Shown here: positions 27,712 to 37,276 of the stretch, piece after piece | How the letters are laid out: the number at the start of each line of letters is the position of its first letter | How positions within the stretch are numbered: position 1 is the first letter of the stretch | Assembly: GCF_040151475.1 (NCBI RefSeq) | Contig: NZ_JBDKWG010000143.1 | Coordinates: 1 to 64,000, forward strand | Origin: CAXBNB01 sp040151475 | Lineage (GTDB): Bacteria; Bacteroidota; Bacteroidia; Cytophagales; Cyclobacteriaceae | Direction: 5' to 3' | Length of the DNA stretch: 64,000 nt | The notes under the pieces: model-generated | Database searches by the model: none | The model's input: only the letters and a program-made list of their open reading frames with translations | Told to the model about the DNA's origin: nothing | Program-made: the position numbers and the translations under genes

Positions 27712-30081
27712 TTAAAATTTAACATTGTAAGTAATTGATGGTAAAACAGGAAACAGATAAATGAGACGGGCTTCTTTTTCTGTCCCATCTCCTAAGATAT
27801 TTCCATCCTTATCTTGCTTTGTTCTGGTATAAATGGTAAATGGATTTTTCCTGTTGTAGGTATTATAAACTGCAAAAGTCCAACTGGATTTCCACTTCCT
27901 GTCTTTATTCTTTCTTGAATTAAGTGTAGCTGATAAATCCAATCTATGATAGTCAGGTAACCTGTATTGATTCCTTCCGGTAAAATAATCCAGATTGTAT
28001 CCATCCATTTCATATTTTCCTACAGGTAAGGTAAATGCTCTACCTGTATTGTAAACAAAATTCGAACCCAACGTCCACTTATCATTGACTACATAAGTTC
28101 CAACTATAGAAAGGTTGTGCCTTCTGTCATGGCTGGCTGGAAATTGTATGTTATTATTAACACCTGATATATCCATCTCCGTTTTGGAAAGTGTGTAGCT
28201 CACAAAACCCCTTAAATTACCCTTGTTCTTTTTCAGGTACAATTCAAGGCCATAAGAATCCGACTTACCCTTTCTGATTTCCACAGGTAAATCCATATTG
28301 AAAAAAACATTGGCATTGTCTGCAAAAACAGCAAGGTTATTGAGTTTTTTATAATACACTTCAGATGAAAACTCATAAGCATTGTCGTTGAGGTTTTTGA
28401 AATAGCCTAAAGCTACCTGATCAGACAATTGAGGGCCTATGTATGGAGAACTAGGCCACCAGGTATTAAATGGTAATGACACTACTGAGTTTGACAATAG
28501 ATGCACATTTTGAACCATTCTATTATACGAAGCTTTAAGAGAAGTCGTAGCATCTAATTTATATCTTGCTGAAAATCTTGGCTGAAGGTTATGAAACACC
28601 TTGATTGTTTCAAAATTCCCATACTCTGTAGAATCAACTCTTGTTTTGTTGATATTGTCCTGAGGATCTTCATACTCATAAATAGTGGATGCCCCCACAT
28701 TCTGAAAGATCGAATACCTCAGACCATATTGCAAAGTAAGATTATCTGATACACGCATTTCATTGCCAATGTAGAGCGCATGATCCAATGCCTGATAATT
28801 TTCTAAGATGGTGGTTTCAAATATTGAGTTGTCTGAATTTGGTGCAATCTTACCTGGTTTAAACTTTCTGTATGAACCATGATAACCAAAACTTATTTCG
28901 TTTGATGGATTTAAATAGTAAGTAAAATCCTCCTTAAACATCGCCTGTCGAATGCCTGCTGACCAATTCAGGCCCTGAGTAGGATCTGTTATTTCCAGAT
29001 TGTAATCAAAATTGCTATATATCAGGGATGTATTTGAAAATAACCTGTCATTGAAGAGGTGATTCCAACGAAAAGTAGCCGTTCCATTTCCCCAACCAAA
29101 TGAACCATCATCTCCAAATTTCTGGACATCTCTACCAAAATATCCGGCAATAAAAAAGCGGTTGTTGTTGTTTTTTCTCCAATTGATTTTACCGTTCAAA
29201 TCATAGAAATAGACTTTATTGCCATCTGTTGCTCCGGCCGTCAACACATCTACATAAGAACGCCTCGCAGAAAAAATAAATGAACTCGCATCTTTCTTTA
29301 TCGGGCCTTCTAACATCACTCTACTGGATAGCAAACCAATGCCAGCTGATCCTTCCAGTTTTTTATTATTCCCATCTTTGGTTCGAACATCCAGTATGGA
29401 AGACAACCGGCCTCCATACTGTGCCGGAATTCCTCCTTTAATAAGTTCCGAATCTTTAATAACATCGGCATTGAACACAGAAAATAAACCAAATAAATGC
29501 GAAGGGTCATATATTGGTGCTTCATCTATCAAAATGAGGTTTTGATCAGAAGTACCTCCGCGCACAAAATATCCTGATGTCCCTTCTCCGGCAGAAATTA
29601 CTCCTGGTTGCATTTGTACATTTTTAATAATATCAGCTTCACCAAATAAGGCCGGTAATAACTTCACCTGATTCACATCAATACTTTGTGAGCTCATTTT
29701 GATATCTTCAATATTGACATCTTCTTTTTCTGCTGTAATTATTACATCTGTAAGTTCAGTTACATCAGGTTGCAATTCGATATTCAAACTCATATTTGAG
29801 TTTAGTTCAATGGTCTTGGTCAGGTTTTTGTACCCCACATAAGAATACACCACATTGTAAGTCCCCTTATCCAGGGTAATGGAATAAAATCCATAATGAT
29901 TGGAAGCTGAGCCCCCTTTAAGTTCAGTTACATAGGCTGTTACTCCTATGAGCTCTTCGCCATTAGAAGCATCTCTGATGTAGCCATTTAGGGTTAGTTT
30001 CTCTTGCGATCGGGCTTGATAGGATGTTCCAATCACGATAACGAACAGCAATACCGTTCGAAAAATTGTTTTGATTAGCAT
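27712..30081 (-). CDS. TonB-dependent receptor with carboxypeptidase-like N-terminal domain
   Basis: A 789-residue outer-membrane receptor with a signal peptide (about residues 1-25). A carboxypeptidase-like regulatory domain follows (TLNGYIRDASNGEELIGVT, about 30-105), then a plug (about 120-235; GYFVRGGTSDQNLILIDEAP, PAQYGGRLSSILDV), then the C-terminal barrel ending in ITYNVKF with a terminal aromatic residue. It is translated just before the DUF4249 lipoprotein (7 bp), the usual pair. The substrate is unknown. Confidence 0.9.
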   Translation of the reverse strand: MLIKTIFRTVLLFVIVIGTSYQARSQEKLTLNGYIRDASNGEELIGVTAYVTELKGGSASNHYGFYSITLDKGTYNVVYSYVGYKNLTKTIELNSNMSLNIELQPDVTELTDVIITAEKEDVNIEDIKMSSQSIDVNQVKLLPALFGEADIIKNVQMQPGVISAGEGTSGYFVRGGTSDQNLILIDEAPIYDPSHLFGLFSVFNADVIKDSELIKGGIPAQYGGRLSSILDVRTKDGNNKKLEGSAGIGLLSSRVMLEGPIKKDASSFIFSARRSYVDVLTAGATDGNKVYFYDLNGKINWRKNNNNRFFIAGYFGRDVQKFGDDGSFGWGNGTATFRWNHLFNDRLFSNTSLIYSNFDYNLEITDPTQGLNWSAGIRQAMFKEDFTYYLNPSNEISFGYHGSYRKFKPGKIAPNSDNSIFETTILENYQALDHALYIGNEMRVSDNLTLQYGLRYSIFQNVGASTIYEYEDPQDNINKTRVDSTEYGNFETIKVFHNLQPRFSARYKLDATTSLKASYNRMVQNVHLLSNSVVSLPFNTWWPSSPYIGPQLSDQVALGYFKNLNDNAYEFSSEVYYKKLNNLAVFADNANVFFNMDLPVEIRKGKSDSYGLELYLKKNKGNLRGFVSYTLSKTEMDISGVNNNIQFPASHDRRHNLSIVGTYVVNDKWTLGSNFVYNTGRAFTLPVGKYEMDGYNLDYFTGRNQYRLPDYHRLDLSATLNSRKNKDRKWKSSWTFAVYNTYNRKNPFTIYTRTKQDKDGNILGDGTEKEARLIYLFPVLPSITYNVKF

Positions 30082-30418
30082 TTTAAAATTTAGTTTTTGA
30101 AATTAATTTGATTGATTAATAATTGCGGCTGATATCAATTCGAATGCCTGTTGATTAAAAGTTTGTTTTTCAAGCATTTATTATTTGCGGTTAAGATTAT
30201 GACTTCATTTTCTGTCCGTTTTAAAGGTTTAAAATGTACGATAGCGACCAAAATTTGTAAGGAGGTTGATTTAGCTACTCAACTTGCCTTCAAAAACATG
30301 ACAACCAACTCAAGTTTTACCCTCAAGGACACGGGAAAACTTCGAATGGTTGTGATAATATCAAAAAAAAAAGACCGGAAAATTTCCGGTCTTTTTTGTC
30401 TATAAAAAATATTAATAT
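30082..30418. other. 337-bp intergenic region between ppc and the TonB receptor
   Basis: This region holds the terminator of ppc at 30364-30400 and presumably the promoter of the TonB receptor gene. No promoter box with both elements is clear. The one open frame in it runs through the terminator stem and is not credible. Nothing else is seen. Confidence 0.6.
30364..30400. terminator. Intrinsic terminator after ppc
   Basis: A GC-containing hairpin with arms AAGACCGGAAA and TTTCCGGTCTT around 30371-30393 is flanked by A-runs on the left and T-runs on the right, so it can act in both directions. It lies just past the stop codon of ppc (30419, minus strand). Confidence 0.8.
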
Positions 30419-33187
30419 TTATCCTGTGTTTCTCATAGCACTCGCTATGGCATTAATAGACAACATCAATTTTGTCTGAGAATCTGCGATATCCGGATCA
30501 TTGTCTTTTTTCTGTTGACGCCATTTTTTCAATAAGGCTATTTGCTTCTTATGTAAATCGACCATCACTGTGGCTCTTAACTTATTAGAATAATAATGAT
30601 TTACTCTACGAGTTTCGATATTCTCCTCCAATAGGTCATACAAATAGTCTCTGGTAAGCTTCAATTCTGAAAGAAACATATTCAGAAATTTTTCTTTGAT
30701 TTTTTGATCTTCAACCAAATCGGCATATTCTGCCATTATTTTTTCATCAGTGGCCGCAAGACTAGTATCTACATTGGTCAGCACATATCTGATAAAAATA
30801 TCGGTTTTAGTAGCTTCTTTGAATTTGTCGTATTCTTCGGGGCTTTCGGTTTTCAACTTATGCAAGGTGGTACCGATTCCATACCAACTGGTCATGTGAT
30901 ACCTGCATTGACTCCATGAAAACACCCATGGAATTGCGCGTAAATCTTCCAAGCTATTGGCTCCTGTTCTTTTCGCTGGCCTTGATCCTATCTTGCTTGT
31001 CTCTATAGCATCTATAGGTGTAGCCTGACGAAAGTATGGAATAAACCCATCTTCACGAAGAAGGTTTTCATAATGTTTCTTACTATTTGCAGCGAGCTTT
31101 TCTATTATATCAGCCAGAGGATGGTAGTGTCTTTTGGTGGATTTATCCAAAATAGTTTTAGACATAGCATTGGCAGCCAAAAGCTCTAAATTATAAGTTG
31201 CATTTACCTTATTTTCATATTTCTGGGCAATCGTTTCGCCTTGCTCGGTCAACCTAATCTCACCATTTATCGCATTATAAGGGAGTGCTTTGATAAAGTA
31301 ATGTGTAGGGCCTGATCCACGGCTTATCGATCCACCTTTTCCATGGAAAAATCTAATCTTCACTCCATTATCTACTCCAACTTGTGCCAGTTTGTACTGA
31401 GCCTTGTACAAATTCCATTGGCTGGCCATAATACCACCGTCCTTATTACTGTCACTGTAGCCAACCATGACCTGCTGTACCGGTATCTCCCATTTGTATT
31501 GTTTTTGGAGAAAATCCATAGTGTTTTTGGTGAAGGCGTGGTTAAGAAAACCGTTCAATATTTCGGTACCGTTTTCTAAGTCTTCAATAGTCTCCAGCAA
31601 TGGAACAACCGGAACTTTACAGGCAATACCATTTTCCGTCAACTCTGTCAATCCAGCTTCTCTGGCCAATAGGTACACAACAAGTAGATCAGAGACTGAT
31701 CTGGTCATGCTAACGATAAAGGATCCTATACCTTCTGTACCAAACTGAAATATATGTTGTTCAATCACCCGATAGCAATCCAAAACAGCCTTTGCATTAC
31801 CTTCCAGTTTGGCATTTATGCTGGTAAAAGGACGGTTGGTTTTTAATTCTTTGGTAAGAAACTCTACTCTTTTAGCTTCATCCCATTCTGCAAAATTGGT
31901 TTCCTCATATTGAGCAGCTTTGAGCAGTTGTTCAACAGCTTTATCATGGAAGTCACTGTTTTGTCTGATATCAAGATTGGCCAATCGGAATCCGAAGGTT
32001 TCTACTATTCTGATTGCATTGTTGACATCATCAAATGCGACTGATTTAGCTCCATAGGCTATTAGACTCTTTTGCAATATCTTTAAATCATTTAACAATT
32101 CTGAAGAATACACATAACATCCTTTGTGTTCAAACAAATGAGTAGCATGCCCCCTCTCCGAATCTACCGGAAGTTTAAACACCATCAGGTTGGTAAATTG
32201 TCTAAACGCCTCTCCTTCATTTCTACTAATAGCAATCTCTCCCCTTTCATCAAGTTCAGACAGCATTTCTTGTACTCGTTCTTTTAGTCCTCCTTCGCTA
32301 CTTTCAAGAGCACAGCTAAAACTCAACCGCTTTAATAAGGTCATCAACTTGCGTCTGATTACAATAATCGAATGTAACCTCAGTTGTTTTAAAGTATCTG
32401 CGGTAATTGCCGAAGTAATGAGCGGGTGACCATCTCTGTCTCCACCTACCCAGTTGCCAAATGCGATTTTTGGGAAAGCATGTTTTTCAAGAATATCTTC
32501 AATTTTATTACCGGACTCACTCCATGCCTGTAACAACCTCCTGTCAAGCACGGGGATTACCTGGGGAAATACATTTGTCAGATAATGCAAAATATTAGCA
32601 AGTTCAGATTGTACATCTGGTTTTTCCAGGTATATCTCCCCTGTTTTCCACAAGCGGTATAGCGTAAGCTTGACATTGTGTCTTATGTTGTTTCTTTCCC
32701 TTTCCGTAAACATTTTGTTCTCCAACTGAACCAACAAAAGATATAATTCCCGGTGGTGATCTAATACTGTTCCCCGTTTGGCTTCTGTAGGGTGCGCTGT
32801 TAATACAGGTTCAATGCGGATTTTGGGAATATTCTCAATAATTGTTTCAGAAGAAATCCCGTTTTTCAGTAAGTCGTTAATGTTTTGAGCCCACAAACCA
32901 TTTTCTGCTGCAAGAGACTTTTCGTTTTCCAGTTTTCTTCTGCTTTGTACTGCCCCATTTACCTCGACCATATTCACCAACTGAAATACCAAAGAGTACA
33001 ACTGAACATGTTTTCCTGTAATACTATCTCCCAAGTTGTCTGCCAGGTCATTTATAAAAGGAATTTGTCCGGCAATATCCGCTTCCCCATTATCTTCCAG
33101 AATTTCTTTTAAAGCAACCAGTAAAAATTCGAGATCATAATAAGGCTTTCCGAGCTTTTGCTGTACTTCTTGTAATATTTTCTTCAT
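30419..33187 (-). CDS. ppc: Phosphoenolpyruvate carboxylase
   Basis: A 922-residue enzyme that carboxylates phosphoenolpyruvate to oxaloacetate, replenishing the TCA cycle. Signature sequences: LTAHPTEAKRG (catalytic His, about residue 134), VMVGYSDSNKDGG (about 590-602), and FHGKGGSISRGSGP (about 625-638). It has the C-terminal MRNTG end required for the active site. The length is normal for bacterial PEPC. It is a single gene with its own terminator. Confidence 0.97.
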   Translation of the reverse strand: MKKILQEVQQKLGKPYYDLEFLLVALKEILEDNGEADIAGQIPFINDLADNLGDSITGKHVQLYSLVFQLVNMVEVNGAVQSRRKLENEKSLAAENGLWAQNINDLLKNGISSETIIENIPKIRIEPVLTAHPTEAKRGTVLDHHRELYLLLVQLENKMFTERERNNIRHNVKLTLYRLWKTGEIYLEKPDVQSELANILHYLTNVFPQVIPVLDRRLLQAWSESGNKIEDILEKHAFPKIAFGNWVGGDRDGHPLITSAITADTLKQLRLHSIIVIRRKLMTLLKRLSFSCALESSEGGLKERVQEMLSELDERGEIAISRNEGEAFRQFTNLMVFKLPVDSERGHATHLFEHKGCYVYSSELLNDLKILQKSLIAYGAKSVAFDDVNNAIRIVETFGFRLANLDIRQNSDFHDKAVEQLLKAAQYEETNFAEWDEAKRVEFLTKELKTNRPFTSINAKLEGNAKAVLDCYRVIEQHIFQFGTEGIGSFIVSMTRSVSDLLVVYLLAREAGLTELTENGIACKVPVVPLLETIEDLENGTEILNGFLNHAFTKNTMDFLQKQYKWEIPVQQVMVGYSDSNKDGGIMASQWNLYKAQYKLAQVGVDNGVKIRFFHGKGGSISRGSGPTHYFIKALPYNAINGEIRLTEQGETIAQKYENKVNATYNLELLAANAMSKTILDKSTKRHYHPLADIIEKLAANSKKHYENLLREDGFIPYFRQATPIDAIETSKIGSRPAKRTGANSLEDLRAIPWVFSWSQCRYHMTSWYGIGTTLHKLKTESPEEYDKFKEATKTDIFIRYVLTNVDTSLAATDEKIMAEYADLVEDQKIKEKFLNMFLSELKLTRDYLYDLLEENIETRRVNHYYSNKLRATVMVDLHKKQIALLKKWRQQKKDNDPDIADSQTKLMLSINAIASAMRNTG

Positions 33188-33316
33188 TATAGTGATTTTG
33201 TTAATATTTTGACAATGATTTTGAGGTTCTGTTGTTTTGAAAGTGCAATTTAGATTGTTTTTACATCAATTCATAAAATGACTGGAGTTAGAAAAAACTC
33301 AAACCAATTGTTCTTT

Positions 33317-34537
33317 TCATTCCAAAACTTCGACTGCACTTTTCCCTGCGATAAACCCTGTAGTCCATGCAGCCTGAAAATTAAATCCACCTGTAACACC
33401 ATCAATATCCATTACTTCCCCTGAAAAATAGAGACCGGGGCACACTTTGCTTTCCATTGTTTTCACATCAATGTTCTGTAAGCTTACTCCACCACATGTT
33501 ACAAACTCTTCTTTGAAGGTTGTTTTTCCCTTTACCTTATAAAGGTCATTTAGAAGTACATTAATTAATTGATTCAATTTCTTCTTTGGCAAGATGTCCC
33601 AAACCTGCTCTTGAGAAATGTCCACCTTTTCCAAAAGAAATAACCACAAGCGAGATGGTAAATTAAATGGATTCTTATTGATCATTTTCCTTTTCCTGAA
33701 ACCATCAAATTCTAAATGTAATTTCTCCCGAAGTTGATTTTCATTAAAGCTTCCAAGCCAATTGATCCTGACTTCAAAATCGTAATTTCTGGTATAGAGT
33801 TCTCTCGCTGCAAAAGCAGAGAGTTTTAGTATAGCCGGTCCACTCATACCCCAATGAGTAATTAATAAAGCTCCTTGATTTTTCAATTTAGTTCCTTGAA
33901 TAGAAACAGTCACATTATCAGCAACCAGCCCCATAAGAGACTTGATAGGCTCATTGGGCATATTAAAGGTAAATAAAGAAGGAATCGGTGGCTCTATTTT
34001 ATGACCTAACTCCTGCAGCCACAGATAAGAAGACATTTTAGGACTACCACCTGTGGTAACAATAATCTTATCTACCGCTACTTTTTCATAGTCAACATCT
34101 AAAATAAAGTAACCTCCATCTTGTATTACTTTTTCAACAGTACTTTCCTTTCTAATTTCTACTCCTAACTTTCTGGACTCGGTCAACAAACAATCAATTA
34201 TGGTCTGTGAGTCATCAGTAACAGGAAACATTCTGTTATCAGCTTCAACTTTCAGCTTTACCTGCCTTGACTCAAACCACTTAATAGTGTCTTTTGTATA
34301 AAATTGTGAAAAAGCCTTTTTCAAAAACTTTTCTCCTCTGGGATATTTTCCAGCCAATTCAGAAATACTGAAACAAGAATTAGTCACATTGCAACGCCCT
34401 CCACCAGACACTTTGACTTTTGCCAGTAGCTTTTTTGTCTTTTCAAACAAAACTACCTCGACATTCTTATTATAATTTTTACAAGAAATGGCAGCAAAAA
34501 AACCTGCAGCTCCCCCACCTATCACTGCTATTTTCAT
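33317..34537 (-). CDS. NAD(P)/FAD-dependent oxidoreductase, BaiN/HI0933 family
   Basis: About 406 residues starting MKIAVIGGGAAGFFAAISC, with the GxGxxG FAD-binding motif at residues 7-12. The family signature VSGGGRCNVTNS follows soon after (about 45-56), with a later ITTGGSPKM- like loop (VTTGGSP) and the C-terminal GEVMDIDGVTGGFNFQAAW. These identify the HI0933/BaiN flavoprotein group, which reduces unknown substrates. The start is taken at ATG 34537 because the GGGAAG motif must lie near the N-terminus; an upstream in-frame start would add 25 residues. Confidence 0.9.
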   Translation of the reverse strand: MKIAVIGGGAAGFFAAISCKNYNKNVEVVLFEKTKKLLAKVKVSGGGRCNVTNSCFSISELAGKYPRGEKFLKKAFSQFYTKDTIKWFESRQVKLKVEADNRMFPVTDDSQTIIDCLLTESRKLGVEIRKESTVEKVIQDGGYFILDVDYEKVAVDKIIVTTGGSPKMSSYLWLQELGHKIEPPIPSLFTFNMPNEPIKSLMGLVADNVTVSIQGTKLKNQGALLITHWGMSGPAILKLSAFAARELYTRNYDFEVRINWLGSFNENQLREKLHLEFDGFRKRKMINKNPFNLPSRLWLFLLEKVDISQEQVWDILPKKKLNQLINVLLNDLYKVKGKTTFKEEFVTCGGVSLQNIDVKTMESKVCPGLYFSGEVMDIDGVTGGFNFQAAWTTGFIAGKSAVEVLE

Positions 34538-34733
34538 TTGGTATCTATTCTGTAGTGAAAAAAAACAAAAATATTCCTTTTTAAGGGAAAGACGACTCAG
34601 ACAAAGAATCAATCTTTTGAAGGAAGCAGAACAACTAAATCACTATGCACTGCAGGTGTATAGGTTTAACTCATTTTGTGACCAATAAATCAAAAGTCAA
34701 TACTGTATGACTAATAATTAATGGATAAATCAC

Positions 34734-34741
34734 TACTTTTG
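34734..34741 (+). promoter_or_regulatory. -7 promoter box of ffh
   Basis: TACTTTTG (TAnnTTTG class) lies 35 bp before the ffh start codon. No good TTTG is found at the expected -33 distance, so this is a partial match. Confidence 0.4.
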
Positions 34742-34776
34742 CAGCAATTTTAGAACCAAATAATAATTAAAGGACG

Positions 34777-36105
34777 ATGTTTGACAATCTTAGTGTAAAG
34801 CTGGACAAAGCGTTTAAAACGCTGAAGGGACAAGGCAGGATAACTGAAATAAATGTTGCTACAACAGTAAAAGAGATCAGAAGAGCACTCATTGATGCCG
34901 ATGTAAACTACAAGGTTGCCAAAGACGTCACAGACAATATTAAAGAAAAGGCTCTGGGACAGGATGTATTGATCGCTGTATCCCCGGGGCAATTGCTTAC
35001 CAAGATTGTAGCAGAGGAGTTGACACTGTTGATGGGTAAATCCAACGAACCTATCAATTTACTGGGTGATCCAAATATTATTCTTATTTCAGGTTTACAG
35101 GGTTCAGGTAAAACCACTTTTAGTGGAAAACTTGCCAACCACCTCAAAAGCCAAAGAAATGTACTTTTGGTAGCCTGTGATATTTACAGGCCTGCCGCAA
35201 TAGATCAGCTAAAAGTATTGGGCGAGCAAATTGACGTGGATGTATATGCTGAACCTGAAAACAAAGACGCACTCAGTATTGCAAAAAATGCCCTGAAATA
35301 CGCCAAAGAAAACAACAAAAAAACAGTAATAGTCGATACTGCCGGACGTTTGGCAGTGGATGAGGAAATGATGCGGGAGATAGAGTCACTGAAAAAGAAT
35401 CTGAATCCGGCGGAAACCCTGTTTGTAGTTGATTCCATGACAGGTCAGGATGCGGTAAACACAGCCAAAACCTTCAACGAACGATTGAATTTTGATGGTG
35501 TGGTATTGACCAAACTTGATGGTGATACCCGGGGTGGAGCAGCACTTTCTATCCGCACTGTTGTCAATAAGCCCATCAAATTCATCAGCCACGGTGAGAA
35601 AATGGAAGCCCTTGATCTGTTTCATCCGGACAGGATGGCCAACAGGATTTTGGGTATGGGTGATGTGGTGTCTTTGGTTGAAAAAGCACAACAGAACTTT
35701 GATGAAGAAGAATCCAGAAGAATTCAGAAGAAAATCAGAAAGAACCAATTCGGTTTTGATGATTTTTTATCTCAATTGGAGCAAATCAAAAAAATGGGTA
35801 ACCTAAAAGACCTGATGGGAATGATCCCGGGTGTAGGCAAAGCCATAAAAGATATAGACATTGATGACGATTCGCTGAAACCAATAGAAGCAATCATCAA
35901 ATCAATGACACCCTCCGAAAGAGAAAATCCGGATATTATCAATGGAAACAGGAAAATCAGAATCTCTAAAGGCAGTGGCACCACTGTGCAGGAAGTAAAT
36001 CAACTGCTGAAGCAGTTTGACCAAATGCGCAAAATGATGAAAACCATGAACAAAATGGGTGGAGCCAAACGAGCACTGCAAGGGATGAACCTGATGGGTC
36101 GATAA
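34777..36105 (+). CDS. ffh: Signal recognition particle protein Ffh
   Basis: A 442-residue SRP54-type GTPase that binds signal peptides of membrane proteins on ribosomes, together with 4.5S RNA, and docks on FtsY. The N domain is followed by the G domain with GLQGSGKTTF (about 107-116), DTAGRL (about 188-193) and TKLDGD (about 246-251). The C-terminal M domain is Met-rich (LKDLMGMIPGVGKA, then QMRKMMKTMNKMGGAKRALQ, about 400-430). Length is typical. A GTG-started methyltransferase gene follows 3 bp after the stop. Confidence 0.97.
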   Translation: MFDNLSVKLDKAFKTLKGQGRITEINVATTVKEIRRALIDADVNYKVAKDVTDNIKEKALGQDVLIAVSPGQLLTKIVAEELTLLMGKSNEPINLLGDPNIILISGLQGSGKTTFSGKLANHLKSQRNVLLVACDIYRPAAIDQLKVLGEQIDVDVYAEPENKDALSIAKNALKYAKENNKKTVIVDTAGRLAVDEEMMREIESLKKNLNPAETLFVVDSMTGQDAVNTAKTFNERLNFDGVVLTKLDGDTRGGAALSIRTVVNKPIKFISHGEKMEALDLFHPDRMANRILGMGDVVSLVEKAQQNFDEEESRRIQKKIRKNQFGFDDFLSQLEQIKKMGNLKDLMGMIPGVGKAIKDIDIDDDSLKPIEAIIKSMTPSERENPDIINGNRKIRISKGSGTTVQEVNQLLKQFDQMRKMMKTMNKMGGAKRALQGMNLMGR

Positions 36106-36108
36106 AAA

Positions 36109-36801
36109 GTGAAAGACATTCACGGACAAGCCATTCTCGATTACCATCTCGGAGACCGTCAATCCAGACTTTTCATTAACAACACTTATGGAGAACCCGA
36201 AGAAATGCCCGTTGAGGTATATTTCAGGTCAGTTGATGACTTTTCTGAAATAGAAACCAAAGCCATGGCTCTTTGTTCAGGAAAGATATTGGATATAGGT
36301 GCGGCAGCTGGCTCTAATGTATTGGCACTACAAAATGAAGGCAAAGAAGCTTATGCACTGGAATTATCAGAAGGGTGCGTTGAAGTAATGAAAGCCCGAG
36401 GCATTTCCAATGTCATTTTTGAAGATTACAAACAACACTCCGGCAAATATGACACTCTCCTGTTATTGATGAATGGAATCGGTATAGCCGACACACTCAA
36501 TGAAATTCCTGATTTCCTGAAAGTTTGCAAGGGACTTCTTAACCCGGGAGGACAAATCATTTTGGACTCATCAGATATCAAATACTTGTATGACGAAGAC
36601 CCTGATATTGAAGTCCCCTATCCTTATTATGGTGACATCCGCTATCAATATGAATACAAAGGTCAGCCGGGCGAATGGTTTAACTGGGTATATGCTGATC
36701 AGGAAATGCTTACGCAAATTGTAGAAGATGCAGGGCTACAGATTGAAATAATTATTGAAGATGAATTTGATCAATACCTTGCAAGGATTACAGGATTTTA
36801 A
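36109..36801 (+). CDS. Class I SAM-dependent methyltransferase
   Basis: A 230-residue protein with the Rossmann-type SAM-binding motif I KILDIGAAAGSNVLAL (about residues 59-74), motif II EAYALELSEGCVEVM and a catalytic-core segment TLLLLMNGIGI (about 120-130). The substrate is not recognisable. It begins at GTG 36109, three bases after the ffh stop, so it is likely translated from the same transcript. Such a placement next to ffh is seen in Bacteroidota but does not identify the function. Confidence 0.85.
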   Translation: MKDIHGQAILDYHLGDRQSRLFINNTYGEPEEMPVEVYFRSVDDFSEIETKAMALCSGKILDIGAAAGSNVLALQNEGKEAYALELSEGCVEVMKARGISNVIFEDYKQHSGKYDTLLLLMNGIGIADTLNEIPDFLKVCKGLLNPGGQIILDSSDIKYLYDEDPDIEVPYPYYGDIRYQYEYKGQPGEWFNWVYADQEMLTQIVEDAGLQIEIIIEDEFDQYLARITGF

Positions 36802-37175
36802 TCTGAAGGTTACTATTCAATAGAAATCATGTATCTACAGTTTTGTCAAATTTCTATCTTGTTTTCTGGAATACCATGCGCTTGGTAGTCAGTCTGTGTG
36901 CCTAAGATTCTTAACTTCCTGCCCCGCCAGCCATAGCCGTCAGTTCAGGATGACAAGGGTACAGGTGAACCAAAACTAATCATCCTTCCTAAAGCCTGAT
37001 GTAACACTACTACATTTAGTTTTTTCACGCTGAGCGTAGCGAAGTGTCTCAACTTATTTGTTTTTTTAAAGTAATCAACCTCCCTTTATCATATTCTAAT
37101 TTCTATTAACCTTACGCTCTACCACAACAACTCTCCTACTTATTCCTAAATAGAATATTTTTTAGAAAAAAATTA

Positions 37176-37201
37176 AATATGTTATGCGTGCATACTAAGT
37201 A
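37176..37201. promoter_or_regulatory. Upstream imperfect copy of the operator palindrome
   Basis: This 26-bp stretch matches the downstream palindrome at 37217-37242 in 20 of 26 positions by direct alignment (common core ATGTTATGC and TGCATA). The two sites are 41 bp apart, start to start, close to four helical turns, so that two regulator dimers would face the same side of the DNA. Confidence 0.55.
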
Positions 37202-37208
37202 TTATTCG

Positions 37209-37216
37209 TATATTTG
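37209..37216 (+). promoter_or_regulatory. -7 promoter box of the acyl-CoA dehydrogenase gene
   Basis: TATATTTG (TAnnTTTG) lies directly against the left end of the 26-bp palindrome, which would place the transcription start inside the palindrome. No clear TTTG is visible at the usual -33 position, where the imperfect palindrome copy lies instead. Confidence 0.5.
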
Positions 37217-37242
37217 AACATGTTATGCATGCATAACATGTT
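37217..37242. promoter_or_regulatory. 26-bp perfect palindrome, probable operator
   Basis: A perfect inverted repeat centred on TTATGCATGCATAA lies 34 bp upstream of the acyl-CoA dehydrogenase start codon, between the -7 box and the coding sequence. It has the form of a TetR- or GntR-type operator that would block transcription when bound. The regulator is not encoded nearby. Confidence 0.65.
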
Positions 37243-37276
37243 AAAGTAGTAAACATTACTAATTTCTATTCTCACT

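Larger units (their letters stand above)
36802..37276. other. 475-bp intergenic region with repeat remnants and an operator
   Basis: No gene. The left part (about 36890-37055) carries fragments of dispersed-repeat type: CAGTTCAGGATGACAAGGG (36940-36958) and CACGCTGAGCGTAGCGAAG (37027-37045), followed by GTGTCTCAAC. Similar short units are scattered in many bacterial genomes between genes. The right part holds the operator-like palindromes of the acyl-CoA dehydrogenase gene, listed separately. Confidence 0.55.

Noticed and set aside
30151..30405. Open frame of 84 codons between ppc and the TonB receptor
   Set aside because: It reads straight through the strong hairpin terminator at 30364-30400 and has no family resemblance, so it is not a gene.
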